The notes: generated by a model from the sequence alone, not told the origin. Positions 19,092 to 30,167 are shown, counted from the stretch's first letter. The stretch: 64,000 nt of DNA from Sphingosinicella terrae (GCF_003347635.1 NZ_QDFY01000001.1:930001-994000); one strand, 5' to 3'. Program-made: numbers and translations.

Positions 19092-19781
19092 TCAATTCCG
19101 CTTCGCGCCGGCGGCACGGGCCGCAAGCGCATCGATTTCCGGGATGGCGGCCAGCGCCTGGTCGAGCGCGTCCGTCACGATCTGCTGGGCCGAGCGGCCG
19201 GTCACCGCGCAGGCGAGCCGCAGCCGAAGATGGCGGTCGGCGTCGAGGCGCAGGGTGAAGGCGGCCTTGCGACCGCGCGGCGCGGCCTTGCGCTTGGGCA
19301 GGTTGACCACCGCGGCCTTCTTGGCCTTGGCGGGCACGGCCGGTTCGGGCGTCTCGGCCTCCTCCTCGGCGCCGTCGAAGCGCTCGAGGATCGCGCGCTG
19401 CTGGACGACGACGGAGGGCGCCGCCTGCTCGATCGGGGCGGCAGCCACGGTCGGCGCCGGCTCGGCCGCGTCTGCGATCTCGGCCTGGGTCTGGGTCTCG
19501 ACTTCGGCCTCGGGCGCGAACGCCTCGATCTCCTCGGCCTCCTCGCCGAATTCGGCATAATCCGGGCGGCCGCCCAAGGGCGGCGGCGTCAACGCCGCGA
19601 TCGAGCTCGGCACATGCTCGGGCGCCTCGGCCGCCGGCGCGTCGCCTTGGCCATAGCCCATGTCGTTCCAGCCGAGATCCTCGAACCCGCCATAGCTTTG
19701 CGGGCGCATCGCCGGCTTGGCCGCACCCTTGCGCGCCAGCAGCCCCGAGGAAAGCGAGGCATAAGGTCTTGCTTCGTTCAT
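19092..19781 (-). CDS. Acidic linker protein with C-terminal ribbon-helix-helix-like domain (ParA partner candidate)
   Basis: 229 residues. The first two thirds are acidic, Ala/Pro-rich and probably disordered. The last 70 residues begin with a basic patch (LPKRKAAPRGRKAAF) followed by a strand-helix-helix pattern (FTLRLDADRHLRLRLACA, then SAQQIVTDALDQALA), typical of ribbon-helix-helix DNA-binding proteins. Such proteins are often the centromere-binding or cargo partners of ParA-type ATPases. It starts 13 nt after the parA stop and ends 13 nt before the SPOR gene, so all three should be co-translated. Family membership is inferred from secondary-structure pattern, not a named family. Confidence 0.65.
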   Translation of the reverse strand: MNEARPYASLSSGLLARKGAAKPAMRPQSYGGFEDLGWNDMGYGQGDAPAAEAPEHVPSSIAALTPPPLGGRPDYAEFGEEAEEIEAFAPEAEVETQTQAEIADAAEPAPTVAAAPIEQAAPSVVVQQRAILERFDGAEEEAETPEPAVPAKAKKAAVVNLPKRKAAPRGRKAAFTLRLDADRHLRLRLACAVTGRSAQQIVTDALDQALAAIPEIDALAARAAGAKRN

Positions 19782-19794
19782 CGGCCGCGCTCCC

Positions 19795-20517
19795 TTACTG
19801 GCCGATCACCCGGCGGCCGAAGCCGGCGACCGGGCGCGGGGCCATCGAATGGTGCGGGACCTGTCCGCCGGGGGCGGAGAAGATCGTGCGGCGGAAATTC
19901 TTCTCGAGCCGGTCGGAGATATAGGCCCAGAGCTCCTCGACCTCCTTGGCCGAGCGGCCGTTGGGATCGACCTCCATCACGGTGCGGCCGTCGATCATCG
20001 AGGCGGCGAAATCGGTGCGGTGGTGGAGGGTGACCGGAGCGACGGTGCCGTGCTGCGAAAGCGCGACCGCGGCCTCGTAAGTGATCTTGGCCTTGGGCGT
20101 CGCCGCATTGACGACGAAGATGAGCGGCTTGCCGGCACGGTCGCACAGGTCGACCGTGGCGCCGACGGCGCGCAGGTCGTGCGGGCTCGGACGGGTCGGG
20201 ATGACGACCAGCTCGGCGACCTGGATGACGCTCTGGATCGCCATGGTGATGGCGGGCGGCGTGTCGATCACCGCCAGCCGGAAGCCCTGCTGGCGCAGCA
20301 CCTCGAGGTCGGCGCCGAGCCGCGCCACCGTGGTCTGGGCGAAGGCCGGCATCTCGTCCGCCCGCTCGTTCCACCAGTCGGCGAGCGACCCCTGCGGATC
20401 GATGTCGATGAGACAGACCGGGCCATAGCCCGCCCGCTGCGCCTGCACGGCAAGATGGCCGGACAGGGTCGTTTTTCCCGATCCGCCCTTCTGAGAGGAT
20501 AGTGCCAGAACGCGCAT
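19795..20517 (-). CDS. ParA/MinD-type ATPase
   Basis: The ATG at 20517 gives 240 residues. Deviant Walker A KGGSGKTTLSGHLA lies at residues about 10-23 with the signature first Lys, Walker A' is LIDIDPQGSLADWW, and Walker B-like is VIDTPPA. ParA proteins dimerise with ATP and position DNA or protein cargo along the nucleoid or membrane. This copy is not the chromosomal parA beside parB and gidB. It leads an operon with an RHH protein and a SPOR lipoprotein, and faces a second SPOR protein across a shared promoter region with a candidate CtrA site. Positioning of an envelope or division-site factor is plausible but inferred. Confidence 0.88.
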   Translation of the reverse strand: MRVLALSSQKGGSGKTTLSGHLAVQAQRAGYGPVCLIDIDPQGSLADWWNERADEMPAFAQTTVARLGADLEVLRQQGFRLAVIDTPPAITMAIQSVIQVAELVVIPTRPSPHDLRAVGATVDLCDRAGKPLIFVVNAATPKAKITYEAAVALSQHGTVAPVTLHHRTDFAASMIDGRTVMEVDPNGRSAKEVEELWAYISDRLEKNFRRTIFSAPGGQVPHHSMAPRPVAGFGRRVIGQ

Positions 20518-20648
20518 GAATTTTCCCTCGGCTCTCTCGCTCGAACTCCGGGTTTCGCCGTTTCGGGCTAAAATCCGGTTAACGCTGCGGCAGGGGATCG
20601 TCGGCACGGCCGGGGCCGCCAAACCTGTCGAACCTTCTGATTTCTATG

Positions 20649-20663
20649 CTAACACCGCATTAA
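20649..20663. promoter_or_regulatory. Candidate CtrA box (CTAA-N7-TTAA)
   Basis: The site differs by one base from the alphaproteobacterial CtrA consensus TTAA-N7-TTAA. It lies in the 198-bp divergent promoter region between parA and the Sel1/SPOR gene. CtrA controls cell-cycle and envelope genes in this class. Pattern match only. Confidence 0.35.
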
Positions 20664-20715
20664 GCCATCACGCCTATGCAGGCGGACGGAGCTTACCGGT
20701 GGGAGAAAAGTCGAG

Positions 20716-21729
20716 ATGATGAGGATGCGGCGCATGCTGGCGCTGGGCGCGGCGGCAACCGCGCTGGCCGTCGGTGCCCCCGCGGCGGCGCAGGATGTCG
20801 AGGCGGGCGTGCGCGCCTGGCAGGCCGAGCGCTATGACGAGGCGGTCCGCAACTGGCGTCCCCTCGCCGACCGCGGCGATGCCGATGCCCAGTTCAATCT
20901 CGGCCACGCCTATCGGCTCGGCCGCGGCGTGCCGCGCAACATGAACCTCGCCGAGCAATGGTATGAGCGCGCCGCCCGCGCCGGCCACGTCGAGGCGCAG
21001 GCGATGTACGGCCTCATCCTCTTCCAGAACGGCCGTCGGCGCGAGGCCATGCCCTATGTCGAGCGCGCCGCGCTCGCCGGCGATGCGCGCGCGCAATATG
21101 TCTACGGCACCGCCTTGTTCAACGGCGACGTCATTGAGCGCGACTGGCCGCGAGCTCATGCCTTCCTCACTCTGGCGGCGGGGCAGGGCCTGCCCTATGC
21201 GAGCAGCCAGCTCGAGCAGATGCAGGAGCATTTGAGCGAGGATGATCGGGCGCGCGGCACCGAGCTTGCGGCGCGCATGGTCGGGACCGGACCGGCGCGG
21301 AGCGAGCGCAGCCGGGTCGCCGCCGCCGAGCCCCTGCCCACTCCGGCTCCGTCGGTCGCCAACCGCCCGGCGGACACGCGCACCGCCGCCGCGCCGTCCC
21401 CGCCGCCTGCCCAGCGCCAGGAGCCGTCGGCGGCCCGCGCCCCTGCCACGACCCCGGTGCGACAGGCCGAGGCGCGACCGACGGTCCCGGAGCCGCCGCG
21501 TGCGGCCCCGTCCGGCCGCTGGCGGATCCAGCTCGGCGCATTCAGCAGCGACGCCAATGCCCGCCGCGCCTGGAGCCAGTTTTCCGGCCGCCTCGGCGGT
21601 CTCCAGCCTTTCTACGTGCGCGCCGGCAATCTGGTCCGGCTGCAGGCCGGACCGCTCGCCGATCGCGCCGCCGCCGGCCGCGCCTGCTCGGCGCTTCGCG
21701 GCCAGGCCTGCTTCCCGGTCGCGCCCTAA
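20716..21729 (+). CDS. Sel1-like repeat protein with C-terminal SPOR domain
   Basis: 337 residues with a cleavable signal peptide (to about AAAQD, residue 27). Sel1-like/TPR repeats follow (AQFNLGHAYRLGRGVPRN, EAQAMYGLILFQNG, AQYVYGTALFNG; residues about 30-165). A long Pro/Ala-rich linker leads to a SPOR domain (WRIQLGAFSSDANARRAWSQ, about 270-335). It is periplasmic and likely to bind denuded glycan at the septum. It is divergent from parA, whose operon ends in another SPOR protein, so two septal peptidoglycan binders flank one ParA. Confidence 0.85.
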   Translation: MMRMRRMLALGAAATALAVGAPAAAQDVEAGVRAWQAERYDEAVRNWRPLADRGDADAQFNLGHAYRLGRGVPRNMNLAEQWYERAARAGHVEAQAMYGLILFQNGRRREAMPYVERAALAGDARAQYVYGTALFNGDVIERDWPRAHAFLTLAAGQGLPYASSQLEQMQEHLSEDDRARGTELAARMVGTGPARSERSRVAAAEPLPTPAPSVANRPADTRTAAAPSPPPAQRQEPSAARAPATTPVRQAEARPTVPEPPRAAPSGRWRIQLGAFSSDANARRAWSQFSGRLGGLQPFYVRAGNLVRLQAGPLADRAAAGRACSALRGQACFPVAP

Positions 21730-21730
21730 T

Positions 21731-21803
21731 CCTCGAGCGATTTGCAGTCGACCTTATCGTCTGACGTCGAAAATCGCGGCAATCCAATAGTCTGGAGCGC
21801 CGG
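21731..21803. repeat. Dispersed intergenic repeat, copy 2 (AAAATCGCGGCA family)
   Basis: It carries the GAGCGAT, ATCGTCTGACG, CGAAAATCGCGGCAATCCA and GTCTGGAGCG blocks in order, matching copy 1 over the first part and the 49742-49876 copy over the second. Confidence 0.6.
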
Positions 21804-21891
21804 CCACTCTGGCAACCTTTCATTAGCCGCGTGCCTTAACCCCGCCTTGGTCGCGGGTCGCTTATTCCGGCAGCCTCGATCGGGGGTTCGG

Positions 21892-22212
21892 ATGGGCGCG
21901 CTACGCAGCTTCGAAGGCCGCAATGTCATGGCGACGCGCTGGCGCCGCAGGCGCCTTTGCGTGCTCGTCGCGGACCGCCCGGCCCCGGCGGCGCTGACCG
22001 AGGTGTCCGCCGTCGGCGCCCGGCTCGAGACGCCGCTTCGCCCGCCGATCGGCTCGACCGTCGAGCTACGCCATCCCGAGGCCGGCCGGATCTCCGCCCA
22101 GGTCCGGTCGCTGGTCCCCGACGGGATCGCGGTCGACTTCCTGTGCAACGAGCATTCGGTCGCTTTCGCCCTCGCCGCCATCGCCGCCGACATGAGCCGC
22201 CCGACGGATTGA
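21892..22212 (+). CDS. PilZ-like domain protein
   Basis: From the ATG at 21892 (GGGGG upstream) the product is 106 residues and is essentially one small beta-barrel domain. The basic N-terminus TRWRRRRLCVLVADR occupies the place of the RxxxR c-di-GMP motif. It is followed by a LTEVSAVGARLETP strand pair that resembles the D/NxSxxG motif of PilZ domains. Binding of c-di-GMP is possible but the motif is not canonical. It stands alone between the Sel1/SPOR gene and convergent serB. Confidence 0.6.
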   Translation: MGALRSFEGRNVMATRWRRRRLCVLVADRPAPAALTEVSAVGARLETPLRPPIGSTVELRHPEAGRISAQVRSLVPDGIAVDFLCNEHSVAFALAAIAADMSRPTD

Positions 22213-22236
22213 GCGCCGAGCGGAGGCGAGGTCCGC

Positions 22237-23115
22237 TCAGTTCACCCACGTGCTCCGCTTATAGCCTTGCAGATAAAGCAGGGCCGTCAGGTCGTTGGCC
22301 TCGATCCGGGCGCTCGCCGCCGCGGCGACCGCCGGCTTGGCTCGATATGCGATGCCCAGCCCTGCCGCGCACAGCATCGGGATGTCGTTGGCGCCGTCGC
22401 CGACGGCGAGCGTTTCGGCCGGACCGAGGCCGAGCGCGCGGGCGCTGTCGAGCAGTGCCTCGCGCTTGCCCTGGGCGCCGACGATCGGCTTGCGTACCCG
22501 GCCGGTCAGCCGTCCGTCCTCGATGACCAGCACGTTGGCGGCGACGCGATCGAACCCGATCGCCTCGGCGACCGGCTCGGCGAAACGGGTGAAGCCGCCG
22601 GAAACGAGAAGGCAATAGGCGCCGTGGGCACGCATCGTCTGCACCAGGACGCGTGCGCCGGGCATCAGCGCGACCCGTTCCTCCCGGCATCGGTCGATCG
22701 CGGCCTCGTCGAGCCCCTCCAGCAGCGCCACCCGGGCGTCGAGCGCGCCCTCGAAATCGAGCTCGCCGCGCATCGCCTGCTCGGTCACCGCCGCCACCTC
22801 GGCCTTGACCCCGGCATAGTCGGCCAGCTCGTCGATGCACTCGACGGTGATCATCGTCGAATCCATGTCGGCGGCGAGCAGCCGCCGGGCCCTGCCCTGG
22901 CGAGGCTGGACGACCACGTCGGCACCGGCGACCGCGCCCTCCAGCGCCGTCCGCGCCGCCTCCGCCTCGTCCGCGAAACCTATGTCGCAGGCGCTGCCCG
23001 GCTCGATCCAGTCGCGGCCGATCGGCTCGACGCCGGCGCCGCGCAGCGCGTCCTCGGCCGCGGAAATATCGCCGTGCGTCAGCCGATCGGCTGCTATCAG
23101 GGTGGCAATGAACAA
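22237..23115 (-). CDS. serB: Phosphoserine phosphatase
   Basis: SerB hydrolyses phosphoserine to serine, the last step of serine synthesis. The HAD motifs are complete: nucleophile in [11 protein letters not shown], motif II in [11 protein letters not shown], and motif IV in [11 protein letters not shown]. An ACT-like N-terminal half precedes them. The TTG at 23115 is preferred as start because GGAGGA lies 4-5 nt before it and the protein then begins FIATLIAAD, as is common for the family; ATGs at 23148 and 23223 are also in frame. With this start the gene overlaps the divergent miaA start by 8 bp. Confidence 0.93.
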   Translation of the reverse strand: MFIATLIAADRLTHGDISAAEDALRGAGVEPIGRDWIEPGSACDIGFADEAEAARTALEGAVAGADVVVQPRQGRARRLLAADMDSTMITVECIDELADYAGVKAEVAAVTEQAMRGELDFEGALDARVALLEGLDEAAIDRCREERVALMPGARVLVQTMRAHGAYCLLVSGGFTRFAEPVAEAIGFDRVAANVLVIEDGRLTGRVRKPIVGAQGKREALLDSARALGLGPAETLAVGDGANDIPMLCAAGLGIAYRAKPAVAAAASARIEANDLTALLYLQGYKRSTWVN

Positions 23116-24076
23116 GACTTCCTCCAGCAAGCCGCCGCTGGCGCTCATTGCAGGCCCGACCGCGAGCGGCAAGTCGGCGCTCGCGCTGCGCCTGGCGGAG
23201 ACGCGGAACGGCGTCGTCGTCAATGCCGACAGCGCCCAGGTCTATCGCGACCTCAGGATCGTCACCGCCCGACCGACGGCCGAGGACGAGTCGCGGGCGC
23301 CGCACCGGCTCTACGGCTATCGGGACGGCGCCGCGCCCTGTTCTGCCGCCGCCTGGGCCGCCGATGCGCGCACGGCGATCGCCGAGGTCCACGGCGAGGG
23401 ACGGCTTCCGATCCTGGCCGGCGGCACGGGCCTCTATCTGCGCACGCTGCTCGACGGCATCGCCCCCGTGCCCGACATCGATCCGGCCGTGCGGGCGCAG
23501 GTCCGCGCGCTGCCGGTGGCCGAGGCTCATGCCGCCTTGGCGTGCGAGGACCCGGCGGCGGCGGCGCGCATTCGTCCTGCCGATTCGGCTCGTACGGCCC
23601 GGGCGCTCGAGGTAGTCCGATCGACCGGGCGGCCACTCGCCGACTGGCAGCAGGCCCACACCGGCGGAATCGGCGATCGGGTCGCGCTGGCGCCCCTGAT
23701 CCTGCTCCCGCCACGCGACTGGCTCCATGCCCGCTGCGACGAGCGCTTCGAAGGAATGATGTCAGAACAGGGGCTTGAAGAGGTTTGCTCGCTCCTGATG
23801 CGAGATATTTCGGAAAACTCCCCGGTCCTGCGCGCGATCGGCGTGCCGGAAATCGCGGCTTTTCTTCGCGGCGAGACCGATCGGCAGGCGACTGTGGAGG
23901 CCGGCCGGACCGCCACCCGCCGCTACGCCAAGAGGCAATATACCTGGTTCCGCCACCAGCCTCCGTCCGACTGGCCGCGCTTCACCGATCCCCTGGACGC
24001 GCTTGGGCTCGACCGGGCACTCGACTCGCTGGCCTCGCGGGTCGGGACGATTGCCGCCGCCCCGCGATTCCCGTAA
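23108..24076 (+). CDS. miaA: tRNA dimethylallyltransferase
   Basis: MiaA adds an isoprenyl group to A37 of tRNAs reading UNN codons. The 322 residues start with the P-loop [18 protein letters not shown] (residues about 13-30), then [11 protein letters not shown] and the [12 protein letters not shown] and [10 protein letters not shown] signatures. The ATG at 23108 overlaps the divergent serB start by 8 bp, so the two promoters lie within each other's coding sequence. The KARI gene follows 9 nt later on the same strand, probably in the same transcript. Confidence 0.95.
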   Translation: MNKTSSSKPPLALIAGPTASGKSALALRLAETRNGVVVNADSAQVYRDLRIVTARPTAEDESRAPHRLYGYRDGAAPCSAAAWAADARTAIAEVHGEGRLPILAGGTGLYLRTLLDGIAPVPDIDPAVRAQVRALPVAEAHAALACEDPAAAARIRPADSARTARALEVVRSTGRPLADWQQAHTGGIGDRVALAPLILLPPRDWLHARCDERFEGMMSEQGLEEVCSLLMRDISENSPVLRAIGVPEIAAFLRGETDRQATVEAGRTATRRYAKRQYTWFRHQPPSDWPRFTDPLDALGLDRALDSLASRVGTIAAAPRFP

Positions 24077-24085
24077 CCCGCCGCC

Positions 24086-25171
24086 ATGCGCGTCTATTCC
24101 GATGCCGATGCGGACCTCGCCCTGATCCGCGGCCGCCGCGTCGCGGTGATCGGCTACGGCAATCAGGGACGCGCCCAGGCGCTCAACCTGCGCGACAGCG
24201 ATGTCGCCGTGACCGTTGCCCTCGCCCCCGATTCGCCGAGCCTCTCGCGCGCCGCCGGCGATGGCTTTGACGTCATGACGCCGGCCGAGGCCGCCGCCGG
24301 CGCCGACGTGGCGGTGATGCTCGCCCCCGACGAGGCACAGGCGGCGATCTACGCCGAAGCGGTCGCGCCCCATCTGCGCCGCGGCGGCGCCCTGGTCTTC
24401 GCGCATGGTCTCAACATCCGATTTGGGCTGATCGTGCCGCGCCCCGACGTCGACGTCGTGCTGGTGGCGCCGAAGGGCCCGGGCACCGCGCTTCGCCGCG
24501 AATATGAGCAAGGCGCCGGCCTCGTCGCCCTGTTCGCCGTCGATCAGGACGCGACCGGAACCGCCCAAGCGCTCGCTTTGTCCTACGCCGCCGCGATCGG
24601 CAGCGGCCGGGCGGGAATCCTTCCGACCAGCTTCGCCGAGGAATGCGAGGCCGACCTGTTCAACGAGGCGGCGGTGATATGGGGCGCGATCCCCGAGCTG
24701 ATCGAAGCCGGCTTCGAGACACTTGTCGAGGCCGGTTTCTCAGAGGAAGTAGCCTATTTCGAATGCCTTACCGAAGTGAAGTTGATAGCCGATCTCATCT
24801 ATGAGCGCGGTATTGCCGGCATGCGCGAGGCGATCTCCAACACCGCGGAGTTCGGCGCGCTCACCGGCGGCAGCCGCATCGTCACGCCTCAGACTCGGAC
24901 CGAGATGCGGCGGATCCTCGCGGACGTACGCGAAGGCCGGCTGGTCCAGGCGCTGATCAAGGATGCCGATTCCGGATATCCGCGGCTCGAGGCCTCCCGC
25001 CGCCGCGCCCGTGCCCATCCGATCGAGGCGGTGGGCAAGAGGCTGAGGGCGCTCGCGGGTGCCGTGCCGCCCCATACTCCCCTGCCAGGAGAGGAGAAGG
25101 AGGCGGAGCCGGGCGGAGGGGTGGCGGCGTCCGCTCACGCGCCTGACGACGCCGACCGACGCCGGCGCTGA
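24086..25171 (+). CDS. Ketol-acid reductoisomerase (IlvC-type), divergent copy with repeat-derived C-terminus
   Basis: KARI converts acetolactate to dihydroxyisovalerate in branched-chain amino acid synthesis. The 361 residues show a Rossmann motif VIGYGNQGRAQALNLRDSD (usual form GYGSQGHAHALNLRDSG), the metal-binding EECEADLFNEAAV segment, and FETLVEAGFSEEVAYFEC with SNTAEFGALTGG. The usual CGG after the first metal helix is replaced by WGA. The catalytic acids look conserved. The last 30 or so residues (from about TPLPGEEKE) are not KARI-like; they are translated from an intergenic repeat related to 55007-55212. No ilvB or ilvN is adjacent, although ilvBNC is the usual grouping, so it may be a paralogue. 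Confidence 0.85.
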   Translation: MRVYSDADADLALIRGRRVAVIGYGNQGRAQALNLRDSDVAVTVALAPDSPSLSRAAGDGFDVMTPAEAAAGADVAVMLAPDEAQAAIYAEAVAPHLRRGGALVFAHGLNIRFGLIVPRPDVDVVLVAPKGPGTALRREYEQGAGLVALFAVDQDATGTAQALALSYAAAIGSGRAGILPTSFAEECEADLFNEAAVIWGAIPELIEAGFETLVEAGFSEEVAYFECLTEVKLIADLIYERGIAGMREAISNTAEFGALTGGSRIVTPQTRTEMRRILADVREGRLVQALIKDADSGYPRLEASRRRARAHPIEAVGKRLRALAGAVPPHTPLPGEEKEAEPGGGVAASAHAPDDADRRRR

Positions 25172-25195
25172 CACCGGCCAGCGCGGCCCTTGAAG
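25076..25195. repeat. Intergenic repeat overlapping the KARI 3' end
   Basis: Read on the minus strand, this segment contains GGTGTCAGCGCCGGCGTC, then TCAGGCGCGTGA, then CACCCCTCCGCC. The repeat at 55007-55212 has the same three blocks with single-base differences. The KARI reading frame runs through it to a stop at 25171. Confidence 0.5.
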
Positions 25196-25208
25196 AGGCA
25201 TCGTCGCC

Positions 25209-25466
25209 TCAGAAGATCGGACGCCATTTCTCCGGATCGAAGCGGTCGGTCGCCACCACCGGCGCGCCCTCGATCTGCGAAGGCTCTGGCAGCGCGCGTC
25301 CTTGCGACACATAGCCGTCGAGCACCGCCTCGAGCACCGGCCGGGCGCTGTCGAGCACCTCCTGTTCGCTGCAGCCGCAGGCGACCGCCTCCGGCACGTC
25401 CGGAAAGCGAAGCAGGACGCCGCGCTCGTAGGCGGTGAGGTGCGCCGGATAGGTGCGGATCTTCAT
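25209..25466 (-). CDS. HicB-like antitoxin family protein (orphan)
   Basis: 85 residues from the ATG at 25466; an in-frame GTG at 25478 is also possible. The partial RNase H-like HicB fold is recognisable: FPDVPEAVACGCSEQEVLDSA with the hydrophobic spacing of HicB N-terminal domains, then ALPEPS. HicB neutralises the HicA mRNA interferase. I could not find a HicA reading frame (small, with a GSHH-like motif) within about 200 bp on either side, so this is an orphan. Some HicB relatives serve other roles. Confidence 0.7.
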   Translation of the reverse strand: MKIRTYPAHLTAYERGVLLRFPDVPEAVACGCSEQEVLDSARPVLEAVLDGYVSQGRALPEPSQIEGAPVVATDRFDPEKWRPIF

Positions 25467-25552
25467 TCTCTCGGCCACTGAACGCTCTCAAGCCGCGTTG
25501 CGCCGAGACGTTCCAAAGAAAACGCACGCGCAACGGCCGGGGCCGTGCCGGG

Positions 25553-27862
25553 TCAGGCGGCCTGCCGGCGCCGATCCGCCAGCAGCCGCTCGAGGTCGAC
25601 GGCCGCGACCGGGCGACCGATATGCCAGCCCTGCGCGGTGTCGCAGCCCATCTCGGCGAGCAGGCCCAGGCATTCGCCGTCCTCGACGCCTTCGGCGACC
25701 ACCTTCATGCCCAGCTCGTGCGCCAGCGCGACCGTCGAGCGGACCATGATCGCGTTGCGCGGATCGGCGGCCAGCGTCCGCACGAAGCTCATGTCGATCT
25801 TGAGCTCGGTCGCCGGCAGCTTCTGGAGGTAGCCGAGCGAGGACTGACCGGTGCCGTAATCGTCGACCGAGATGTTGAGGCCGAGGGCGCGCCAGCTCTC
25901 GAGGGCGGCGATCGCCCGTACCGGCTCCTTCATCGCCGCCGATTCGGTGACCTCGATCGTGATGCGCTCCGGCGGCAGGGGCGCGGCCCGCAACCGGTCA
26001 CGCAGCAGCTCGACAAATTCGAGATCCTGCAGCAGCGTCGCCGACACGTTGACGGCGACGGTGAGGTCGTGGCCCTGCGCGCGCCACCGGACGGCATCGG
26101 CGAGTGCCCGATCGAAGACGTGCAGGGTGAGGTCGCGGGCCCGGCCATGCTCCTCGACGAGCGGAATGAATTCGCCCGGCCCGATCGCCCCGCGTTCGCT
26201 GTGCGCCCAGCGCACCAGCGCCTCGACGCCGACGATCCGGTTGGTGGCGATGTCGAGCTTGGGCTGATAGGCGTTCCAGACCTGTCCCGCCGCCATCGCC
26301 GCATCGAGCTCGCCCAGCAGCGACAGGTGCCAGTTGGTCTCGTCGCTTGCATCCGCAACGAAGCGCTCCCAGCCCTTGCCCTGGCGAGCGGCCCGCGCCG
26401 CCGCGAGCGCGGCATTGGCGACCTGCTGCTTGCCTCCCCCTTCGGCCGGCCCGGCGACGCCGAAGTTCAAGGTGACGTCGACCAGGCGGCCGCAGTCGAT
26501 CGGCGATCGCATCAGCGCGATCAGGCCCTCGAGCCGCTGCCCGAGCGCCTCGTCGTCGCCCGCCGGCTCGATCCAGGCGAGGCCGTTGTCGTCGATGCGA
26601 TGGATGGCGATCGAGCGGCCGAAGGCGAGACGGTCGGCGACGCGGTGGATGAGGTTGTTGGTCGCCGTCGGTCCCAGACCGGCGGCGAGCGCCGCGAAGC
26701 GCTCGATATGCGCCACGACGACGAGCGGCGCCTCGACCCCGCCGGCGACGGCGACGGCGACGAGGGCGGCGCGGTTGGGAAGGCCGCTTTCCGGATCTGT
26801 GAGCGCGCGGGCCCGGAACCGGTCGGCGAGCCCGAGGGCAAAGGCGAAGGCCGCGCCCACGGCGAGCGCGGCAAGCGCCGGCGCCAGCGGCGCGGACAGA
26901 GCGAACCATTGCTCACCAGCCAGCGGCAAGGTGAGGACGACCAGGCAGCCACCGGCGAAGGCAAAGCTCGCGCCCTTGCGCCGCCGGGGTCGCAGCACGA
27001 GGAGGATGAGCGGCAGCGCAAGCAGCAGCGGCCACAGCCCGCTCGCCCGCGCCGGTATCGCTTCGCCGAGCAGGGTCTCGGCCGCCAGGGCCTGGATGAC
27101 CACGCCGGGCAGTACGCCATGACGGTCGGTCGGATAGCGATCGCCCATCTCCAGCGCGGTGCCGCCGATCAGGAAACGCTTCCCCTGCAGGGTCGAGATC
27201 GGAATCCGTCCGCGGATGAGATCGATCGCGCTGTGCCGGGGGATGGTGGACGGATCGATCGCATAGTCGATGGCGAAGGCGTGGCCTGCCTCGGCCTGGC
27301 GTTCGGCGACCATGCTCGCCAGCGACGGCCGCGGCATCCCCGCAGCCTCGAGCCCGAGCGGCATCCGCCTGATCGTCCCGTCGCGATCGGGAAGAACGTT
27401 CACCGTAGCCAGAAAAGCGTTTTGCGAGAATGCAGTGATGGGGACATTGTCGACGAGGTCCGAGCTTCCGGAGGCGGCTCGCTGGGTCAGGGTCGCCAGG
27501 ATGACGCTGCCTCCGGCCCGGCGCAGGGCGGCACCGAAGGCGGCATCGTCGGCCGGGCTCGATCGCGCCGAAAAATCGACGTCGAAGCCGATGCTGCGCG
27601 CTCCCGCCTCGACGAGCTGGTCGGTGATGGCGGCGTGGTGGCGCCGTGGCCACGGCCAGACGCCGACAGCCTCGAGGCTGCGACGGTCGATCTCGACGAT
27701 ATGGATCTCGCCGCTCGCCGGATGCGAGCGCAGCCCGTCGCGATACGCCCGCAATTGCTGGTCGAGCCCTTTCCCGCCGCCGGCGGCGAGCACCGCCAGG
27801 CCCACCAGCAAGGATAAGGTCGCGGCGAGCCCATGTCGGCGATTGAGGATGTGGCCGAGCAT
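25553..27862 (-). CDS. CHASE2-EAL c-di-GMP phosphodiesterase with degenerate GGDEF domain
   Basis: 769 residues: an N-terminal helix, a periplasmic CHASE2 sensor (about 35-270, with IVEIDRRSLEAVGVWPWPR), then membrane helices (about 275-345). A GGDEF domain without its signature follows (RIDDNGLAW stands where GGDEF should be; about 350-510), then EAL (about 515-765). The EAL catalytic motifs are intact: GVEALVRW, VNVSATLL, ITIEVTES, DDYGTG, ELKIDMSFV, VAEGVED and QGWHIGRP. It should hydrolyse c-di-GMP in response to an envelope signal. It lies 46 nt downstream of the FecR/Gly-Asn gene on the same strand, so the two probably share a transcript. Confidence 0.88.
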   Translation of the reverse strand: MLGHILNRRHGLAATLSLLVGLAVLAAGGGKGLDQQLRAYRDGLRSHPASGEIHIVEIDRRSLEAVGVWPWPRRHHAAITDQLVEAGARSIGFDVDFSARSSPADDAAFGAALRRAGGSVILATLTQRAASGSSDLVDNVPITAFSQNAFLATVNVLPDRDGTIRRMPLGLEAAGMPRPSLASMVAERQAEAGHAFAIDYAIDPSTIPRHSAIDLIRGRIPISTLQGKRFLIGGTALEMGDRYPTDRHGVLPGVVIQALAAETLLGEAIPARASGLWPLLLALPLILLVLRPRRRKGASFAFAGGCLVVLTLPLAGEQWFALSAPLAPALAALAVGAAFAFALGLADRFRARALTDPESGLPNRAALVAVAVAGGVEAPLVVVAHIERFAALAAGLGPTATNNLIHRVADRLAFGRSIAIHRIDDNGLAWIEPAGDDEALGQRLEGLIALMRSPIDCGRLVDVTLNFGVAGPAEGGGKQQVANAALAAARAARQGKGWERFVADASDETNWHLSLLGELDAAMAAGQVWNAYQPKLDIATNRIVGVEALVRWAHSERGAIGPGEFIPLVEEHGRARDLTLHVFDRALADAVRWRAQGHDLTVAVNVSATLLQDLEFVELLRDRLRAAPLPPERITIEVTESAAMKEPVRAIAALESWRALGLNISVDDYGTGQSSLGYLQKLPATELKIDMSFVRTLAADPRNAIMVRSTVALAHELGMKVVAEGVEDGECLGLLAEMGCDTAQGWHIGRPVAAVDLERLLADRRRQAA

Positions 27863-27908
27863 GCCGGTTCAGCGAAGCGGTGCGGCGTGCGGACGTTTCA
27901 TCGGATCC

Positions 27909-30002
<2,094 letters not shown>

Positions 30003-30079
30003 GATACTCCCCCCGAAATGGGATTTCCGCATCGTTCCCGCCTAGGTCCAACCTTTTGAACAGCGATGAACAGGGGAGG

Positions 30080-30094
30080 TTAACCGCCGGCTAA
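30080..30094. promoter_or_regulatory. Candidate CtrA box (TTAA-N7-CTAA)
   Basis: Differs by one base from TTAA-N7-TTAA. It lies in the 165-bp divergent promoter region between the FecR-domain gene and the TpsB-type gene, so it could control both sides. Pattern match only. Confidence 0.35.
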
Positions 30095-30167
30095 ACCTGT
30101 TCGTTGCGGTGCCGTAATCGCCTTGGTCTAAAGGGAAAATTTACGCGTTGCCGACTAGGCCGGTGCA

